DNA of 64,000 nucleotides from Nocardioides mesophilus (lineage in GTDB: Bacteria > Actinomycetota > Actinomycetes > Propionibacteriales > Nocardioidaceae): assembly GCF_014395785.1 (NCBI RefSeq), contig NZ_CP060713.1:1082501-1146500 (forward strand), read 5' to 3'. A program made the position numbers and the translations under genes. Of this stretch, positions 17,540-27,803 are shown piece after piece; positions within the stretch are counted from its first letter, which is position 1, and every line of letters starts with the position of its first letter. The notes under the pieces are model-generated. The model made no database searches. It saw only the letters and a program-made list of their open reading frames with translations, and was not told the DNA's origin.

Positions 17540-18394
17540 TCACGCTCCCGCAGCCGCGAGCACGGCCCGCCGGGTGAGCACGGTCGCGAGGTGCCGGCGG
17601 TAGTCGGCGTCGCCGTTGAGGTCCGAGGGCGGGTGGGTGCCCTCGGCGGCCGACGCAGCTGCCGCGCGTACGGCCTCGTCGGTGGCCTGCTGGCCGACCA
17701 GCGCCTGCTCCACCGCCCGGGCCCGCAGCGGCGTGGAGCCCATGTTGGTCAGGCCGACCCGGGCCTCGGCGATCGTGCTGCCCTCGAGCCGGACCGCCGC
17801 CGCGACCGCGACGATCGGCCACTGGTGCGCGACGCGCACGAACTTCTCGTAGTGCGCCCCCCACCCGGACCGCTTCGGGAGCCGGACCTCGGTGAGGATC
17901 TCGTCCTCGGCGAGCGCGGTGGTGAACAGGTCGACGAAGAAGTCCTCCGCCGACACGGTCCGGGTGCCGCCCTGGCCGGCGATGACGAACTCCGCGTCCA
18001 GCGCGAGCGCCGGGGCGCCGAGGTCGCCGGCCGGGTCGGCGTGCGCGAGCGCGCCGCCGAACGTGCCCCGGTGCCGCACCTGTGGGTCGGCGACCTCGGC
18101 CACCGCCTTGCTGATCAGCAGCGCGTGCTCGCGGACCAGCGGGTCGGTCTGCACCTCGCTGTGCGGGGTCATCGCGCCGATGACGATCGCGTCGCCGTCG
18201 TCGCGGATCCCGCGCAGCGACTCGATCCTGCCCAGGTCGATGACGAGCTCCGGCGCGTTGAGCCGCATCCGCAGCACCGGCATCAGGCTCTGGCCGCCGG
18301 CCATGATCTTGGCCTCGTCGCCGCCCTCGGCGAGCGCCGACAGCGCCTCCTCGACGGTCGCGGGGGCCACGTAGTCGAACTTGGCGGGGATCAC
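17540..18394 (-). CDS. coxM: Molybdenum hydroxylase FAD-binding medium subunit (CoxM-like), 284 aa
   Basis: FAD-binding subunit of a xanthine-oxidase-family enzyme. [14 protein letters not shown] near residue 33 and [14 protein letters not shown] near 111 are the two FAD-binding motifs; a CO dehydrogenase flavoprotein C-terminal domain follows. It passes electrons from the 2Fe-2S subunit towards the quinone pool. The GTG start overlaps the coxL stop by four bases (GTGA), so expression is coupled. Confidence 0.92.
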   Translation of the reverse strand: MIPAKFDYVAPATVEEALSALAEGGDEAKIMAGGQSLMPVLRMRLNAPELVIDLGRIESLRGIRDDGDAIVIGAMTPHSEVQTDPLVREHALLISKAVAEVADPQVRHRGTFGGALAHADPAGDLGAPALALDAEFVIAGQGGTRTVSAEDFFVDLFTTALAEDEILTEVRLPKRSGWGAHYEKFVRVAHQWPIVAVAAAVRLEGSTIAEARVGLTNMGSTPLRARAVEQALVGQQATDEAVRAAAASAAEGTHPPSDLNGDADYRRHLATVLTRRAVLAAAGA

Positions 18395-20895
18395 TGGTCG
18401 GCTCCTTCTCCGGCGCCTGCGGCACCGGCGCTGCGGTCGGCTACGTCCTGCTCGTCGAAGTGCGGTGCCGCCCCACCCGGGGTCGGCGTCGCGCCGCCCG
18501 CGTCCTTGCTGTGGATGGCCTTGTAGATCCGCGCGGGAGTGCACGGCATCTGTACGTCGTTGACGCCGAAGTGCCGGATCGCGTCGACGACCGCGTTGAC
18601 CACGGCCGGGGTCGAGGCGATGCAGCCGGCCTCCCCGACGCCCTTGGTGCCGAGCGTGTTGCTCGTCGCGGGGGACGTGGTGTGCGCGGTGTCGAAGCTG
18701 ATCGTGTCGGCGGCGGTCGGCACGAGGTAGTCCACGAACGACGCGGACACCAAGGTGCCCGACTCGTCGTGCACGGCCTCCTCCCACAGCGCCTGGGCGA
18801 TCCCCTGGACGAGTCCGCCGTGCACCTGCCCCTCGACGATGAGCGGGTTGACGATGTTGCCGATGTCGTCGACGGCGACGTACTTGCGCATCTTCACGCC
18901 GCCGGTCTCGGTGTCGATCTCCACCGCGCACAGGTGCGTGCCGTGCGGGAAGGAGAAGTTCACCGGGTCGAAGGTCGCCTCGGAGTCCAGCGACGGCTCC
19001 ACGCCGTCGGGCAGGTTGTGCGCGGCGAACGCGGCGAGCGCGATCTCACCGATCGCCAGGCCCTTGTCAGTGCCCTTGACGGTGAACCGGCCGCCGGAGA
19101 ACTCCACGTCGTCGGCCGAGGCCTCGAGCAGGTGGGCCGCGATCGGCTTGGCCTTCTCGATCACCTTGTCGGCGGCGCGTATCAGCGCCTCGCCCCCGAC
19201 CACCAGCGACCGGGAGCCGTAGGTGTCCATGCCCTTGTGGGAGATCTGGGTGTCGCCGTGCAGCACCTCGACGTCCTCGAACGCGACGCCGAGCCGGTCC
19301 GCGACGATCTGCGACCAGGCCGTCTCGTGGCCCTGGCCGTGCGGGGAGACGCCGGTGACGACCTCGACCTTGCCGGTGGGCAGCATGCGGATCGCTGCGT
19401 TCTCCCAGCCGCCGGCGCCGTAGTTCAGCGAGCCGAGCACCCGGGAGGGAGCCAGGCCGCACATCTCGGTGAAGGTCGAGATGCCGAGCCCGAGCTGCAC
19501 CGGGTCGTTTGCCTCGCGGCGCCGCTTCTGCTCGGCGCGGAGCTCGTCGTAGCCGAACATCTCCTTCGCCTTGGCGGTGGCGGCCTCGTAGTTGCCGGAG
19601 TCGTACTCCAGGCCGCACACCGAGGTGAACGGGAACTCCTCGTGCTTGATCCAGTTCTTCTCGCGGATCTCCAACGGGTCGACGCCGACCTCGACGGCCA
19701 GCTCGTCCATCAGCCGCTCGATCGCGAACGTCGCCTCCGGCCGGCCGGCGCCGCGGTAGGCGTCGGTCAGCGTCTTGTTGGTGTAGAGGTTCGTGCAGTT
19801 GAACTGGTACGCCGGGAACTTGTAGATCGCGTTGAACATGAACGCGCCGAGGATCGGGACCCCGCCGCCGACCGTGCCGGCGTACGCGCCGAGGTCGGCG
19901 AGCAGGTCGACCTTCAGCGCGGTGACGGTGCCGTCCTTGGTGGCGGCCAGCGTCAGCGTCTGCCACTGGTCACGACCGTGGTGGGCGGCCATCAGGGACT
20001 CGGAGCGGGTCTCGGTGAACTTGCAGGGCTTGCCGGTGCGCCGCGAGGCGAGGACGGTGATGACCTCCTCGGGGACGAACTGGAGCTTGCCGCCGAAGCC
20101 GCCGCCGACGTCGGGGGCGATGACCCGGATCTTGCTCTCGGGGATGCCCAGCACCACAGCGAGGAAGAACCGGGTGACGTGCGGGATCTGGGTCGAGGAC
20201 CACAGCGTCAGCTGCTCCCCGGTCGGGTCGCTCACGAACGAGCGCGGCTCCATGAAGGCGGGGATCAGCCGCTGCTGGCGGTACTCCCGCTCTATCACGA
20301 TGCCGTTGGCCCGGGCCTCCTCGATGGCCGCGTCCACGCCGCTGCCGGTGCCGGCGTTCTCGGAGTCGAACTGCCAGAACGCGGACTTGTTGGTGCCCAG
20401 GTCGGGATGGGCGAGGACCGTGTCCTTCGCCGCCTCCTTGAGGTCGAGGGCCGCGGGCAGCTCCTCGTAGTCGACGTCGACGAGCTCGGCGGCGTCACGG
20501 GCCTCGGCGGCGGAACGGGCGACCACGACCGCGACGATCTCGCCGGCGAACGCGACCCGGTCGACCGCGATCGAGGGGTGCACGGGCGACTTCTGGTCCG
20601 GCGTGATGTTCCACGCGGTCGGCAGCCCGCCCTGCTCGTCGGCGACGTCGGCCCCGGTGATCACCGTGACCACGTTGGTGGCGGCCAGCGCCTCGGAGGT
20701 GTCGACGGAGAGGATCTTGGCGTGCGCGTAGGGGCTGCGCACCATCGCCAGGTGCAGCATGCCGGGCAGCTGGATGTTGTCGGTCCACTTGGTGCGACCG
20801 GTGATCAGCCGCTGGTCCTCCTTGCGGCGGCGGGCCTTGCCGACCTCGGCGGTGGGCGCGCCGTCCTGCTCGGTGCGGTCGTCGGTCATCGTCAT
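18391..20895 (-). CDS. coxL: Molybdenum hydroxylase large subunit, form II CoxL type, 834 aa
   Basis: Catalytic Mo-MCD subunit. [14 protein letters not shown] (Moco binding) and the C-terminal [11 protein letters not shown], with the catalytic Glu, are intact. The active-site loop reads AYRGAGR at residues 379-385; in form I CO dehydrogenase this is AYRCSFR, whose Cys binds copper. The Gly here places the protein in form II, whose members are often not CO oxidisers, so the substrate may be an aldehyde or a heterocycle. The ATG overlaps the coxS stop (ATGA). The C-terminus ends in an Ala/Gly/Asp-rich tail. Confidence 0.93.
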   Translation of the reverse strand: MTMTDDRTEQDGAPTAEVGKARRRKEDQRLITGRTKWTDNIQLPGMLHLAMVRSPYAHAKILSVDTSEALAATNVVTVITGADVADEQGGLPTAWNITPDQKSPVHPSIAVDRVAFAGEIVAVVVARSAAEARDAAELVDVDYEELPAALDLKEAAKDTVLAHPDLGTNKSAFWQFDSENAGTGSGVDAAIEEARANGIVIEREYRQQRLIPAFMEPRSFVSDPTGEQLTLWSSTQIPHVTRFFLAVVLGIPESKIRVIAPDVGGGFGGKLQFVPEEVITVLASRRTGKPCKFTETRSESLMAAHHGRDQWQTLTLAATKDGTVTALKVDLLADLGAYAGTVGGGVPILGAFMFNAIYKFPAYQFNCTNLYTNKTLTDAYRGAGRPEATFAIERLMDELAVEVGVDPLEIREKNWIKHEEFPFTSVCGLEYDSGNYEAATAKAKEMFGYDELRAEQKRRREANDPVQLGLGISTFTEMCGLAPSRVLGSLNYGAGGWENAAIRMLPTGKVEVVTGVSPHGQGHETAWSQIVADRLGVAFEDVEVLHGDTQISHKGMDTYGSRSLVVGGEALIRAADKVIEKAKPIAAHLLEASADDVEFSGGRFTVKGTDKGLAIGEIALAAFAAHNLPDGVEPSLDSEATFDPVNFSFPHGTHLCAVEIDTETGGVKMRKYVAVDDIGNIVNPLIVEGQVHGGLVQGIAQALWEEAVHDESGTLVSASFVDYLVPTAADTISFDTAHTTSPATSNTLGTKGVGEAGCIASTPAVVNAVVDAIRHFGVNDVQMPCTPARIYKAIHSKDAGGATPTPGGAAPHFDEQDVADRSAGAAGAGEGADQ

Positions 20896-21368
20896 GACGT
20901 CGCCCCCGCGCTCGACCCGGCGGCGCTCTGCACGGCCTTCACGATGTTGTGGTAGCCGGTGCACCGGCACAGGTTGCCCTCGAGACCCACCCGGATCTCC
21001 TCCTCGGAGGGGTGCGGGTTGTCGTTGAGCAGGTCGATCGACTGCATGATCATGCCCGGCGTGCAGTAGCCGCACTGCAGGGCGTGGCACTCGTGGAACG
21101 CCTTCTGCACCGGGTGCAGCTCGCCGTCGTGGGCCAGGCCCTCGACGGTGGTGACCTCGTGCCCGTCGGCCTGGACGGCCAGCATGTTGCAGGACTTCAC
21201 GCTCTTGCCGTCGAGGTGGACGGTGCAGGCGCCGCAGTTGCTGGTGTCGCAGCCCACCACGGTGCCCACCTTGCCGAGGCGTTCACGCAGGTAGTGGACG
21301 AGAAGCATGCGTGGCTCGACGTCGTCGGTGTACGACGCCCCGTCGACGGTGACGTTGATCTGGGTCAT
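20892..21368 (-). CDS. coxS: Molybdenum hydroxylase 2Fe-2S small subunit (CoxS-like), 158 aa
   Basis: Two [2Fe-2S] domains. The N-terminal plant-ferredoxin type has [14 protein letters not shown] and a later KSC. The C-terminal helical type has QCGYCTPGM and CRCTGYHNI. The length is normal. First gene of the coxSLMG unit; AGGGAG precedes the ATG. Its promoter region carries the SARP-like repeats described separately. Confidence 0.94.
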   Translation of the reverse strand: MTQINVTVDGASYTDDVEPRMLLVHYLRERLGKVGTVVGCDTSNCGACTVHLDGKSVKSCNMLAVQADGHEVTTVEGLAHDGELHPVQKAFHECHALQCGYCTPGMIMQSIDLLNDNPHPSEEEIRVGLEGNLCRCTGYHNIVKAVQSAAGSSAGATS

Positions 21369-21410
21369 GTAGCGGCGCTCCCTGAGGGTCCGGTCAGTGT
21401 GACGGAGCCG

Positions 21411-21442
21411 ACACTAGGGAGTCAGGGTTGGCGGAAGGTTGG
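21411..21442 (-). promoter_or_regulatory. coxS promoter: -10 TAGTGT with SARP-type heptamer direct repeats
   Basis: On the minus strand, CCAACCT (21442-21436) and CCAACCC (21431-21425) repeat with an 11-bp period. The second heptamer is separated by exactly eight bases from the -10 box TAGTGT (21416-21411). No -35 consensus is present. This geometry is the textbook operator of SARP activators. The upstream repeat nearly touches the stop codon of the regulator gene. Confidence 0.62.
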
Positions 21443-21443
21443 C

Positions 21444-22736
21444 TCAGCCCCCGGAGGCGGCGAGCCGGCCCTTCAGCAGCGCCCGGGCCGGGTGCCGGTC
21501 CTCCCCCAGCGCGGCCAGCGCCACCTCGATCACCTCGGTGTCGTAGGGCGCGAGCGCGGTGTAGCGGATCACCGCGTGCGGCTGCGGGTCGGCCAGCAGC
21601 GCCTCGCGCACGGCGACGGCGACGTAGTCGGCGAGCTCGGCGAGCGCCGGCGAGTTGGTGCCGGGGAAGAGGTCGCCGCCGTACGCCTCGACCGCGGCCG
21701 CCACCTGCCCGCGGCCGATCAGGTCCAGGACCGTGTCGACGTCGGTGCGCGCGGCCAGCGTGAGCCGGTAGGGCCGCGAGGCCAGCCGGCCGCCCAGGGC
21801 CGAGCGCAGGTGCGAGACCTCCGCCTTCAGCGTGGACAGGGTGACCGCCTTCTCGCCGTAGACCAGCGCGTGCAGCTGCTCCAGCGAGAGTCCCTCCGGG
21901 TGCAGCGCGAGCAGCGCGAGGATCTCGGTCTGCCGGCGGTTCAGCAGCAGCCGCCTGCCGTCGAGGCGGGCCTCGGCGGTGCCGAGCAGGGTCAGGCTCA
22001 GACCCGGGGACTCCGTGGCCGGGGCGGGCGACGGCGACACCGCGGAGGCGGGCCGTCCCGCCGGCGTCGCGCCCGCCGGGCCGGCGCTCCAGCCGACCGC
22101 CGTCGTCGGCAGGGCGTTCTCGATGAGCCGGGCCATCACCCGCGCGGTCGCCAGCCCGATGGGGTGGGTGCGGTCCCAGGTGGTGGAGAGGTCGATGACG
22201 CCGAGCAGCTGCCCGGTCAGCGGGTCGTGCACCGGCGCGGCCCAGCACACCCAGTTGTGCACGATCGGGGCGTAGTGCTCGGCGCTGAAGACCATCGAGG
22301 CCCGGTCGGTGCGCAGCGCCAGGTCGAGCGCGTTGGTGCCGACGCTGGACTCGTCCCAGCGGCCGCCCGCGACGAAGTTGACCGTCTCCGCCTTGCGGCG
22401 CATCACCCGGCCGCCGTACGTCCACAGGATCCGGGTGTCGGGGTCGGTGACCGCGACGACGAGGTCGCCGTCCTCGGCGGTCCGGCGCAGCTCGTCCTCG
22501 ATGCGTGCGACCGCCACCTGCAGCGGGGACCCGTTCCAGAACGCGGTGGTGTCGGACTCGTCGGCCAGCGGGGCCTCGGTGACGTCGCGTCGGACCGCGA
22601 CGCCGGAGCGCTCCCAGCTGCGCAGGATCTCCGGGCGCACCATCGCCGCGAGCGCGTCGCCCTGCTCGACGAAGGCGGTCCAGGCGCGCACGGCATCGAG
22701 CCGCCGGCCGTGCAGCTGCTCGCGTGATCGGTTCAT
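21444..22736 (-). CDS. GAF-domain regulator with SARP-like winged-helix and BTAD-like C-terminus, 430 aa
   Basis: The N-terminal part resembles the sensory half of AcoR-type regulators: LRSWERSGVA near residue 40, then a GAF domain with SSVGTNALDLAL and NWVCWAAPVHDPLTGQLLGVIDLS. No AAA+ domain follows. Instead, after a Pro/Ala linker, residues about 246-330 form an OmpR/SARP-like winged helix (LLLNRRQTEILALLALHPEG, then LSTLKAEVSHLRSALGG), followed by a BTAD-like helical tail. Located between the accessory and structural cox genes, it probably senses the substrate and activates coxSLMG; that is inference. Confidence 0.82.
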   Translation of the reverse strand: MNRSREQLHGRRLDAVRAWTAFVEQGDALAAMVRPEILRSWERSGVAVRRDVTEAPLADESDTTAFWNGSPLQVAVARIEDELRRTAEDGDLVVAVTDPDTRILWTYGGRVMRRKAETVNFVAGGRWDESSVGTNALDLALRTDRASMVFSAEHYAPIVHNWVCWAAPVHDPLTGQLLGVIDLSTTWDRTHPIGLATARVMARLIENALPTTAVGWSAGPAGATPAGRPASAVSPSPAPATESPGLSLTLLGTAEARLDGRRLLLNRRQTEILALLALHPEGLSLEQLHALVYGEKAVTLSTLKAEVSHLRSALGGRLASRPYRLTLAARTDVDTVLDLIGRGQVAAAVEAYGGDLFPGTNSPALAELADYVAVAVREALLADPQPHAVIRYTALAPYDTEVIEVALAALGEDRHPARALLKGRLAASGG

Positions 22737-22824
22737 GCGCTCCCCAGGTGGGTGTGTCCGCCGTCACGCTAGCCGAGGGCTGGTGATCGGCATACGGGAA
22801 ACCTCGGGTGCCGGTATCGCCGGG

Positions 22825-23960
22825 TCAGTGGTGGATCCGGTCCTCCAGCTCCGAGAGCCGCTCGCCACGGCCGCCCCACTGCAGCGCGATGATCTCCGCG
22901 GCGATGCTCACCGCGGTCTCCTCGGGGGTCCGGGCCCCCAGGTCCAGGCCGATCGGTGAGGAGAGCCGGGCCAGCTCGGCGTCGGTCAGCCCGGCCTCGA
23001 CCAGCCGCTCCAGCCGGTCCTCGTGCGTGCGGCGCGACCCCATCGCACCGACGTACCCGACCTCGGGCAGGCGCAGCGCGACCTCGAGCAGCGGGACGTC
23101 GAACTTCGGGTCGTGGGTGAGGACGCACAGCACGGTACGGCGGTCGATCCGGCCGGCCTCGGCCTCCGCCCGGAGGTACTTGTGCGGCCAGGTCACCACG
23201 ACCTCGTCGGCCGCCGGGAAGCGCGAGTTCGTCGCGAACACCGGCCGGGCGTCGCAGACGGTCACGTGGTAGCCGAGGAAGTTGCCGATCCGGGCGACCG
23301 CGGCCGCGAAGTCGATGGCGCCGAAGACCAGCATCCGCGGCGGCGGCGCGAACGCCCAGACGAACACCCGCATGCCCTCGCCGCGCCGCTCCCCCTCGGG
23401 GCCGTAGGTGAGCGTCTGGTGGTGCCCGGCGGCGAGCAGCCCGCGTACGTCGTCGACCACGGCGGCGTCCGCACGCTCGCTGCCGAGCGACCCCTCGACC
23501 TCCGGGGCGCCGTCGGCGGGCGTCACGGGGCGGACCACCACCCGGGCGCCGATCCGGGCCGGGTCGGGGTGCTCGACGACGGTGGCCACCGCGACCGGCC
23601 GGCCGGCCTCGATGTCGTCGGCGACGCGCCCCAGCCAGGGGAAGGTCTGCTGGCTCACCTTCTCCACGAAGACGTCGAGGATCCCCCCGCAGGTGAGCCC
23701 GACCGCGAAGGCGTCGTCGTCGCTGACGCCGTACCGCTTCAGCACCGGCTCGCCGCTGCCGACCACCTCCTGCCCGAGGTCGTAGACGGCACCCTCGACG
23801 CAGCCGCCGGAGACGGAGCCGACCGCCTCGCCGGCGGGGCCGACCAGCATGCTGGCGCCCGGCGGCCGGGGGCGGAGCGGAACGTCGCGATCACCGTCCC
23901 CATGCCGACGGTCTCGCCGGCGCGCCACCAGCGCATCAGCTCGGGAAGCACCTCACGCAT
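22825..23960 (-). pseudogene. XdhC/CoxI-family molybdenum-cofactor insertion protein, frame broken by one missing base
   Basis: XdhC-type chaperones bind and sulfurate molybdenum cofactor and load it into hydroxylases. The start at 23960 gives MREVLPELMRWWRAGETVGMG and TFRSAP; the frame is lost at the G run 23868-23872 and resumes as RPPGASMLVGPAGEAVGSVSGGCVEGAVYD, the XdhC signature. The C-terminal Rossmann domain is intact (RMLVFGAIDFAAAVARIG). Restoring one base gives 378 aa, the normal size, with no other lesion. The 5' end overlaps coxE by eight bases. A sequencing error is more likely than real inactivation. Confidence 0.85.
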
Positions 23961-25091
23961 GGGCCACCACCTCGATCAGGTCCTCGAACGTCGCCAGCGA
24001 GTGACCGGCGACGAAGTCGTCAACGTGGGCGAGCGACGCCACGATTCCCGCCTGCACCGGCTGGTAGCCGGCCTTGCCGACGTGCGGGTTCACCCAGACC
24101 ACCCGGTGGGCCAGCGAGTGCAGCCGGCGCATCTGCTCGCCGAGCAGCGTGGTGTCGCCGCGCTCCCAGCCGTCGCTGAAGATCACGACCACCGCGCCGC
24201 GGGCCAGCCCGCGCTGGCCCCACCGGTCGAGGAAGATCTGCAGCGTCTCGCCGAGCCGGGTGCCGCCGGACCAGTCCGGCACCGTCTCGCCGGCCGCCAC
24301 GATCGCCCGCTCCGGGTCCCGCAGTCCCATCGCCCGGGTGATCCGGGTCAGCCGGGTGCCGACGGTGAACGTCTCGACCCGTCCCTTGGCACCCTGGTCG
24401 CGGGCGGCCGAGCTGAACCGGTGCGCGAGCCGCAGCAAGGCGTCGGCGTACGGGCTCATCGAGCCGGACACGTCCAGCAGCAGCACCACCCGGCGCGGCC
24501 GCTGGGTGCGGCGTCGCCAGGCGATCTCGGCCGGCTCGCCCATCCGGGACAGCATCAGCCGCAGGGTCCGGTCGGCGTCGACCCGACCCCGGTGCCAGGG
24601 CAGCTGCCGGTGCGCCCGGCGCATCGGGGTGCGCGGGCGCAGGGTCTCGAAGAGCGCGGCCAGCCGGCCCTTGTCCAGCGGGCTCATCCCGTCGATGTCG
24701 CGGTGCCGCAGCACCTCGTTGCCGCTGGCGGTGGCCCGCAGCGGGTCGGTGTCGTCCTCCTCGCCGGCACCTCCCCGGTCGGTCTCCTCGAGGGCGGCCT
24801 GGGCGACGGGCGGCCGCTCGGGCGGGCGGCTCTTCTCGCCGGGCCGGTCCTTGCCCTGGAACCAGGCGGTGAAGACCTGGTCGAACCGGTCGAGGTCGTC
24901 GGGCCCGGAGCAGAGCGTGGCGCGGCCGGCCCAGTACGTCGCCCGCTGGTCGCCGAGGTCGACGAGGGCGGTCGCCCGCAGGAAGGTCTGGGCGCGGTCC
25001 ATCGTGACCGGCACACCGGCGGCGCGCAGCGCCCGGGCGAAGCCGAGCAGCAGCTCGTCCGGCGCGTGCACCAGCTCGGCGGCGCGTTCCA

Positions 25092-25092
<1 letters not shown>
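23953..25092 (-). CDS. coxE: CoxE-like VWA domain protein, 379 aa
   Basis: The C-terminal VWA domain has an intact MIDAS: LLLDVSGSMSPY near residue 207 (DxSxS), with later Thr (GGTRLGE) and Asp (FSDGWERGD) positions. The N-terminal 130 residues are helical and charged. In CO dehydrogenase clusters CoxE works with the AAA+ ATPase CoxD in maturing the Mo(-Cu) active site. The start codon shares one base with the coxD stop (TGATG). Confidence 0.9.
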
Positions 25093-26012
<920 letters not shown>

Positions 26013-26058
26013 GCTGGTGAGAGTACCCACGGCCGCCCACCCCGGGTCCCGGTCCGCG

Positions 26059-26670
26059 TCAGGCCAGGTCGCCGGGACGGTCCACGTCGCGGCCGGTGGC
26101 CAGGTCCCCGCACTCCACGAGCCGCACCGGCCGCTGCGCCAGGTAGTCGCGGGCGCCGCGGTCCCCGCGGGCGGCCTCCGCGATGCCCGCCCAGTGCGCC
26201 CGGCCCAGCAGCACCGGGTGCCCCGGCTCGCCGCCGTACGCCGCCCGGGCCAGCGTGTCCGCGCCGGCCCCGCCGGCGAGGAGCCGTCCGACCACGTCCG
26301 CGGTGACGTCCGGCAGGTCGACCAGGGTGACCAGGACCGCGACCGGGCCGCCTGCCTGCCCGGCACCGAGGGCGGCGAGCCCCTGGCGCAGCGACGCCCC
26401 CATCCCTTCGTCCCAGTCGCCGGCACGGACCACGGTGACGGCGGGGTCGCCGGTCCAGCCGGCCTCGTCGAGCAGCGCCACCGCCTCGTCGGCGGCGGCG
26501 CCGAGCACCACCGTGACGCTCGCGCAGCCGCCCTCCAGCAGCAGCCCGACCGCCCGGTCGAGGAACGGCACGCCGCGGGCGTCGCGCAGCTGCGCCTTGG
26601 GCAGCCCCATCCGGCGCCCGGCGCCCGCGGCGAGCAGCAGCCCGGCGACCTCCCGGCCGGCAGCGCTCAC
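26059..26670 (-). CDS. MocA-like molybdenum cofactor cytidylyltransferase (NTP_transf_3), 203 aa
   Basis: MobA/MocA-like nucleotidyltransferase: GLLLAAGAGRRMGLPKAQL is the nucleotide-binding loop, DLPDVTADVVGRLL carries the metal-binding Asp, and GHPVLLGRAHW follows. In a xanthine-oxidase-family cluster this enzyme is expected to convert Mo-MPT plus CTP to the MCD cofactor used by CoxL. The GTG start overlaps the dipeptidase stop by four bases, and 46 bases separate it from coxD. Confidence 0.85.
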   Translation of the reverse strand: MSAAGREVAGLLLAAGAGRRMGLPKAQLRDARGVPFLDRAVGLLLEGGCASVTVVLGAAADEAVALLDEAGWTGDPAVTVVRAGDWDEGMGASLRQGLAALGAGQAGGPVAVLVTLVDLPDVTADVVGRLLAGGAGADTLARAAYGGEPGHPVLLGRAHWAGIAEAARGDRGARDYLAQRPVRLVECGDLATGRDVDRPGDLA

Positions 26671-27803
26671 GCGCCGACCCGTCCGGACGCCGCGGCGGCG
26701 GCCACGCCCTCCATGTCCCGCAGCGCGCGCAGCACGTTGCCGGACCCGAGCTGCGCCAGCTCCGGCTCGGACCAGCCGCGTCCGCGCAGCTCCTCGAACA
26801 GCAGCGGGTAGCCGGAGACGTCCTCCAGCCCCGCCGGGAAGCCGCTGGCACCGTCGTAGTCGCCGCCGAGCCCGACGTGCTCCAGGCCGGCCACCTCCCG
26901 CACGTGCTCCACGTGGTCGGCCACCGCGGCGACCGGCGGCGGGGGCGGCGCGAGGTGGCGGCGCTCGTCGAGGACCGGGTCGACGTGCTCGAACCGGCGC
27001 GGGTCCAGGCCCCGGGAGGCGACCACGTCGAGCGCCTCGAAGAACCAGTCGGCCCAGGCCTGGCTGACGAAGAACGACACGAAGCTCACCATGGCGACGC
27101 CGCCGTTGCCGGCCAGCGAGACCAGGACGTCGTCGGGGACGTTGCGCGGATGGTCGGTCACCGCCCGCGCGGAGCTGTGGCTGAAGATCACCGGCGCCGT
27201 CGTGGTCGCCAGCGCGTCGCGCATCACCGCGTCGGAGACGTGCGAGAGGTCCACGAACATGCCGAGCCGGTTCATCTCGGCGACGACGTCGCGGCCGAAC
27301 GCCGACAGGCCGCCGAGCACCGGGGCGTCGGTGGCGGAGTCGGCCCACGGGGTGTTCTCGTTGTGCGTCAGCGTCAGGTAGCGGGCGCCGCGGCGGTGCA
27401 TCTCGCGCAGCACCTCGAGCGAGGAGTCGATCGAGTGGCCGCCCTCCATGCCGATCAGCGAGGCCACCCGCCCCGAGGCCACGGCCGCCTCCACCTGCGC
27501 GGCGCTGGTGCACAGCGCCAGGTCGTCGGGGAAGGACGCGGCGAGCGCGTGCACGAAGTCGATCTGCTCGTGCGTCGCGCGTACGGCGGCCTCGCCGGTC
27601 AGCGAGCAGGGCACGAACACGGACCAGAACTGGCCGCTCACCCCACCGCTGCGCAGCCGGGGCAGGTCGGTCTGCAGCCGCGGCTCACCGGTGCCCAGCG
27701 ACAGCGCCGAGAGGTCGTAGCCGCAGAGCTCGCGCACCGCCCAGGGCAGGTCGTTGTGGCCGTCCAGGACGCCGATCCGGGCCGGTCGGGAGGGAGCGGT
27801 CAT
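26667..27803 (-). CDS. Membrane dipeptidase family (peptidase M19) protein, 378 aa
   Basis: Binuclear zinc TIM-barrel hydrolase of the renal dipeptidase family. Ligand motifs visible are DGHNDLPW (HxD), LIGMEGGHSID (bridging Glu), VDLSHVSD and IFSHSSARAV (His ligands), and GLGGDYDGASG near the C-terminus. No signal peptide or lipobox is seen, so it is probably cytoplasmic. M19 members cleave dipeptides, often with D-residues, but some act on other amides. It is sandwiched by 4-base overlaps between a GntR regulator and mocA, an unusual position that may hint at the pathway served. Confidence 0.9.
   Translation of the reverse strand: MTAPSRPARIGVLDGHNDLPWAVRELCGYDLSALSLGTGEPRLQTDLPRLRSGGVSGQFWSVFVPCSLTGEAAVRATHEQIDFVHALAASFPDDLALCTSAAQVEAAVASGRVASLIGMEGGHSIDSSLEVLREMHRRGARYLTLTHNENTPWADSATDAPVLGGLSAFGRDVVAEMNRLGMFVDLSHVSDAVMRDALATTTAPVIFSHSSARAVTDHPRNVPDDVLVSLAGNGGVAMVSFVSFFVSQAWADWFFEALDVVASRGLDPRRFEHVDPVLDERRHLAPPPPPVAAVADHVEHVREVAGLEHVGLGGDYDGASGFPAGLEDVSGYPLLFEELRGRGWSEPELAQLGSGNVLRALRDMEGVAAAAASGRVGA

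Noticed and set aside
18460-20955. 831-codon plus-strand open frame opposite coxL
   Set aside because: Shadow of a very GC-rich coding strand; the amino acid composition is Arg/Gly/Val-biased and the true CoxL lies on the other strand.
16771-21368. Functional CO dehydrogenase as a firm call
   Set aside because: The large subunit lacks the AYRCSFR Cys; only a form II hydroxylase can be supported.
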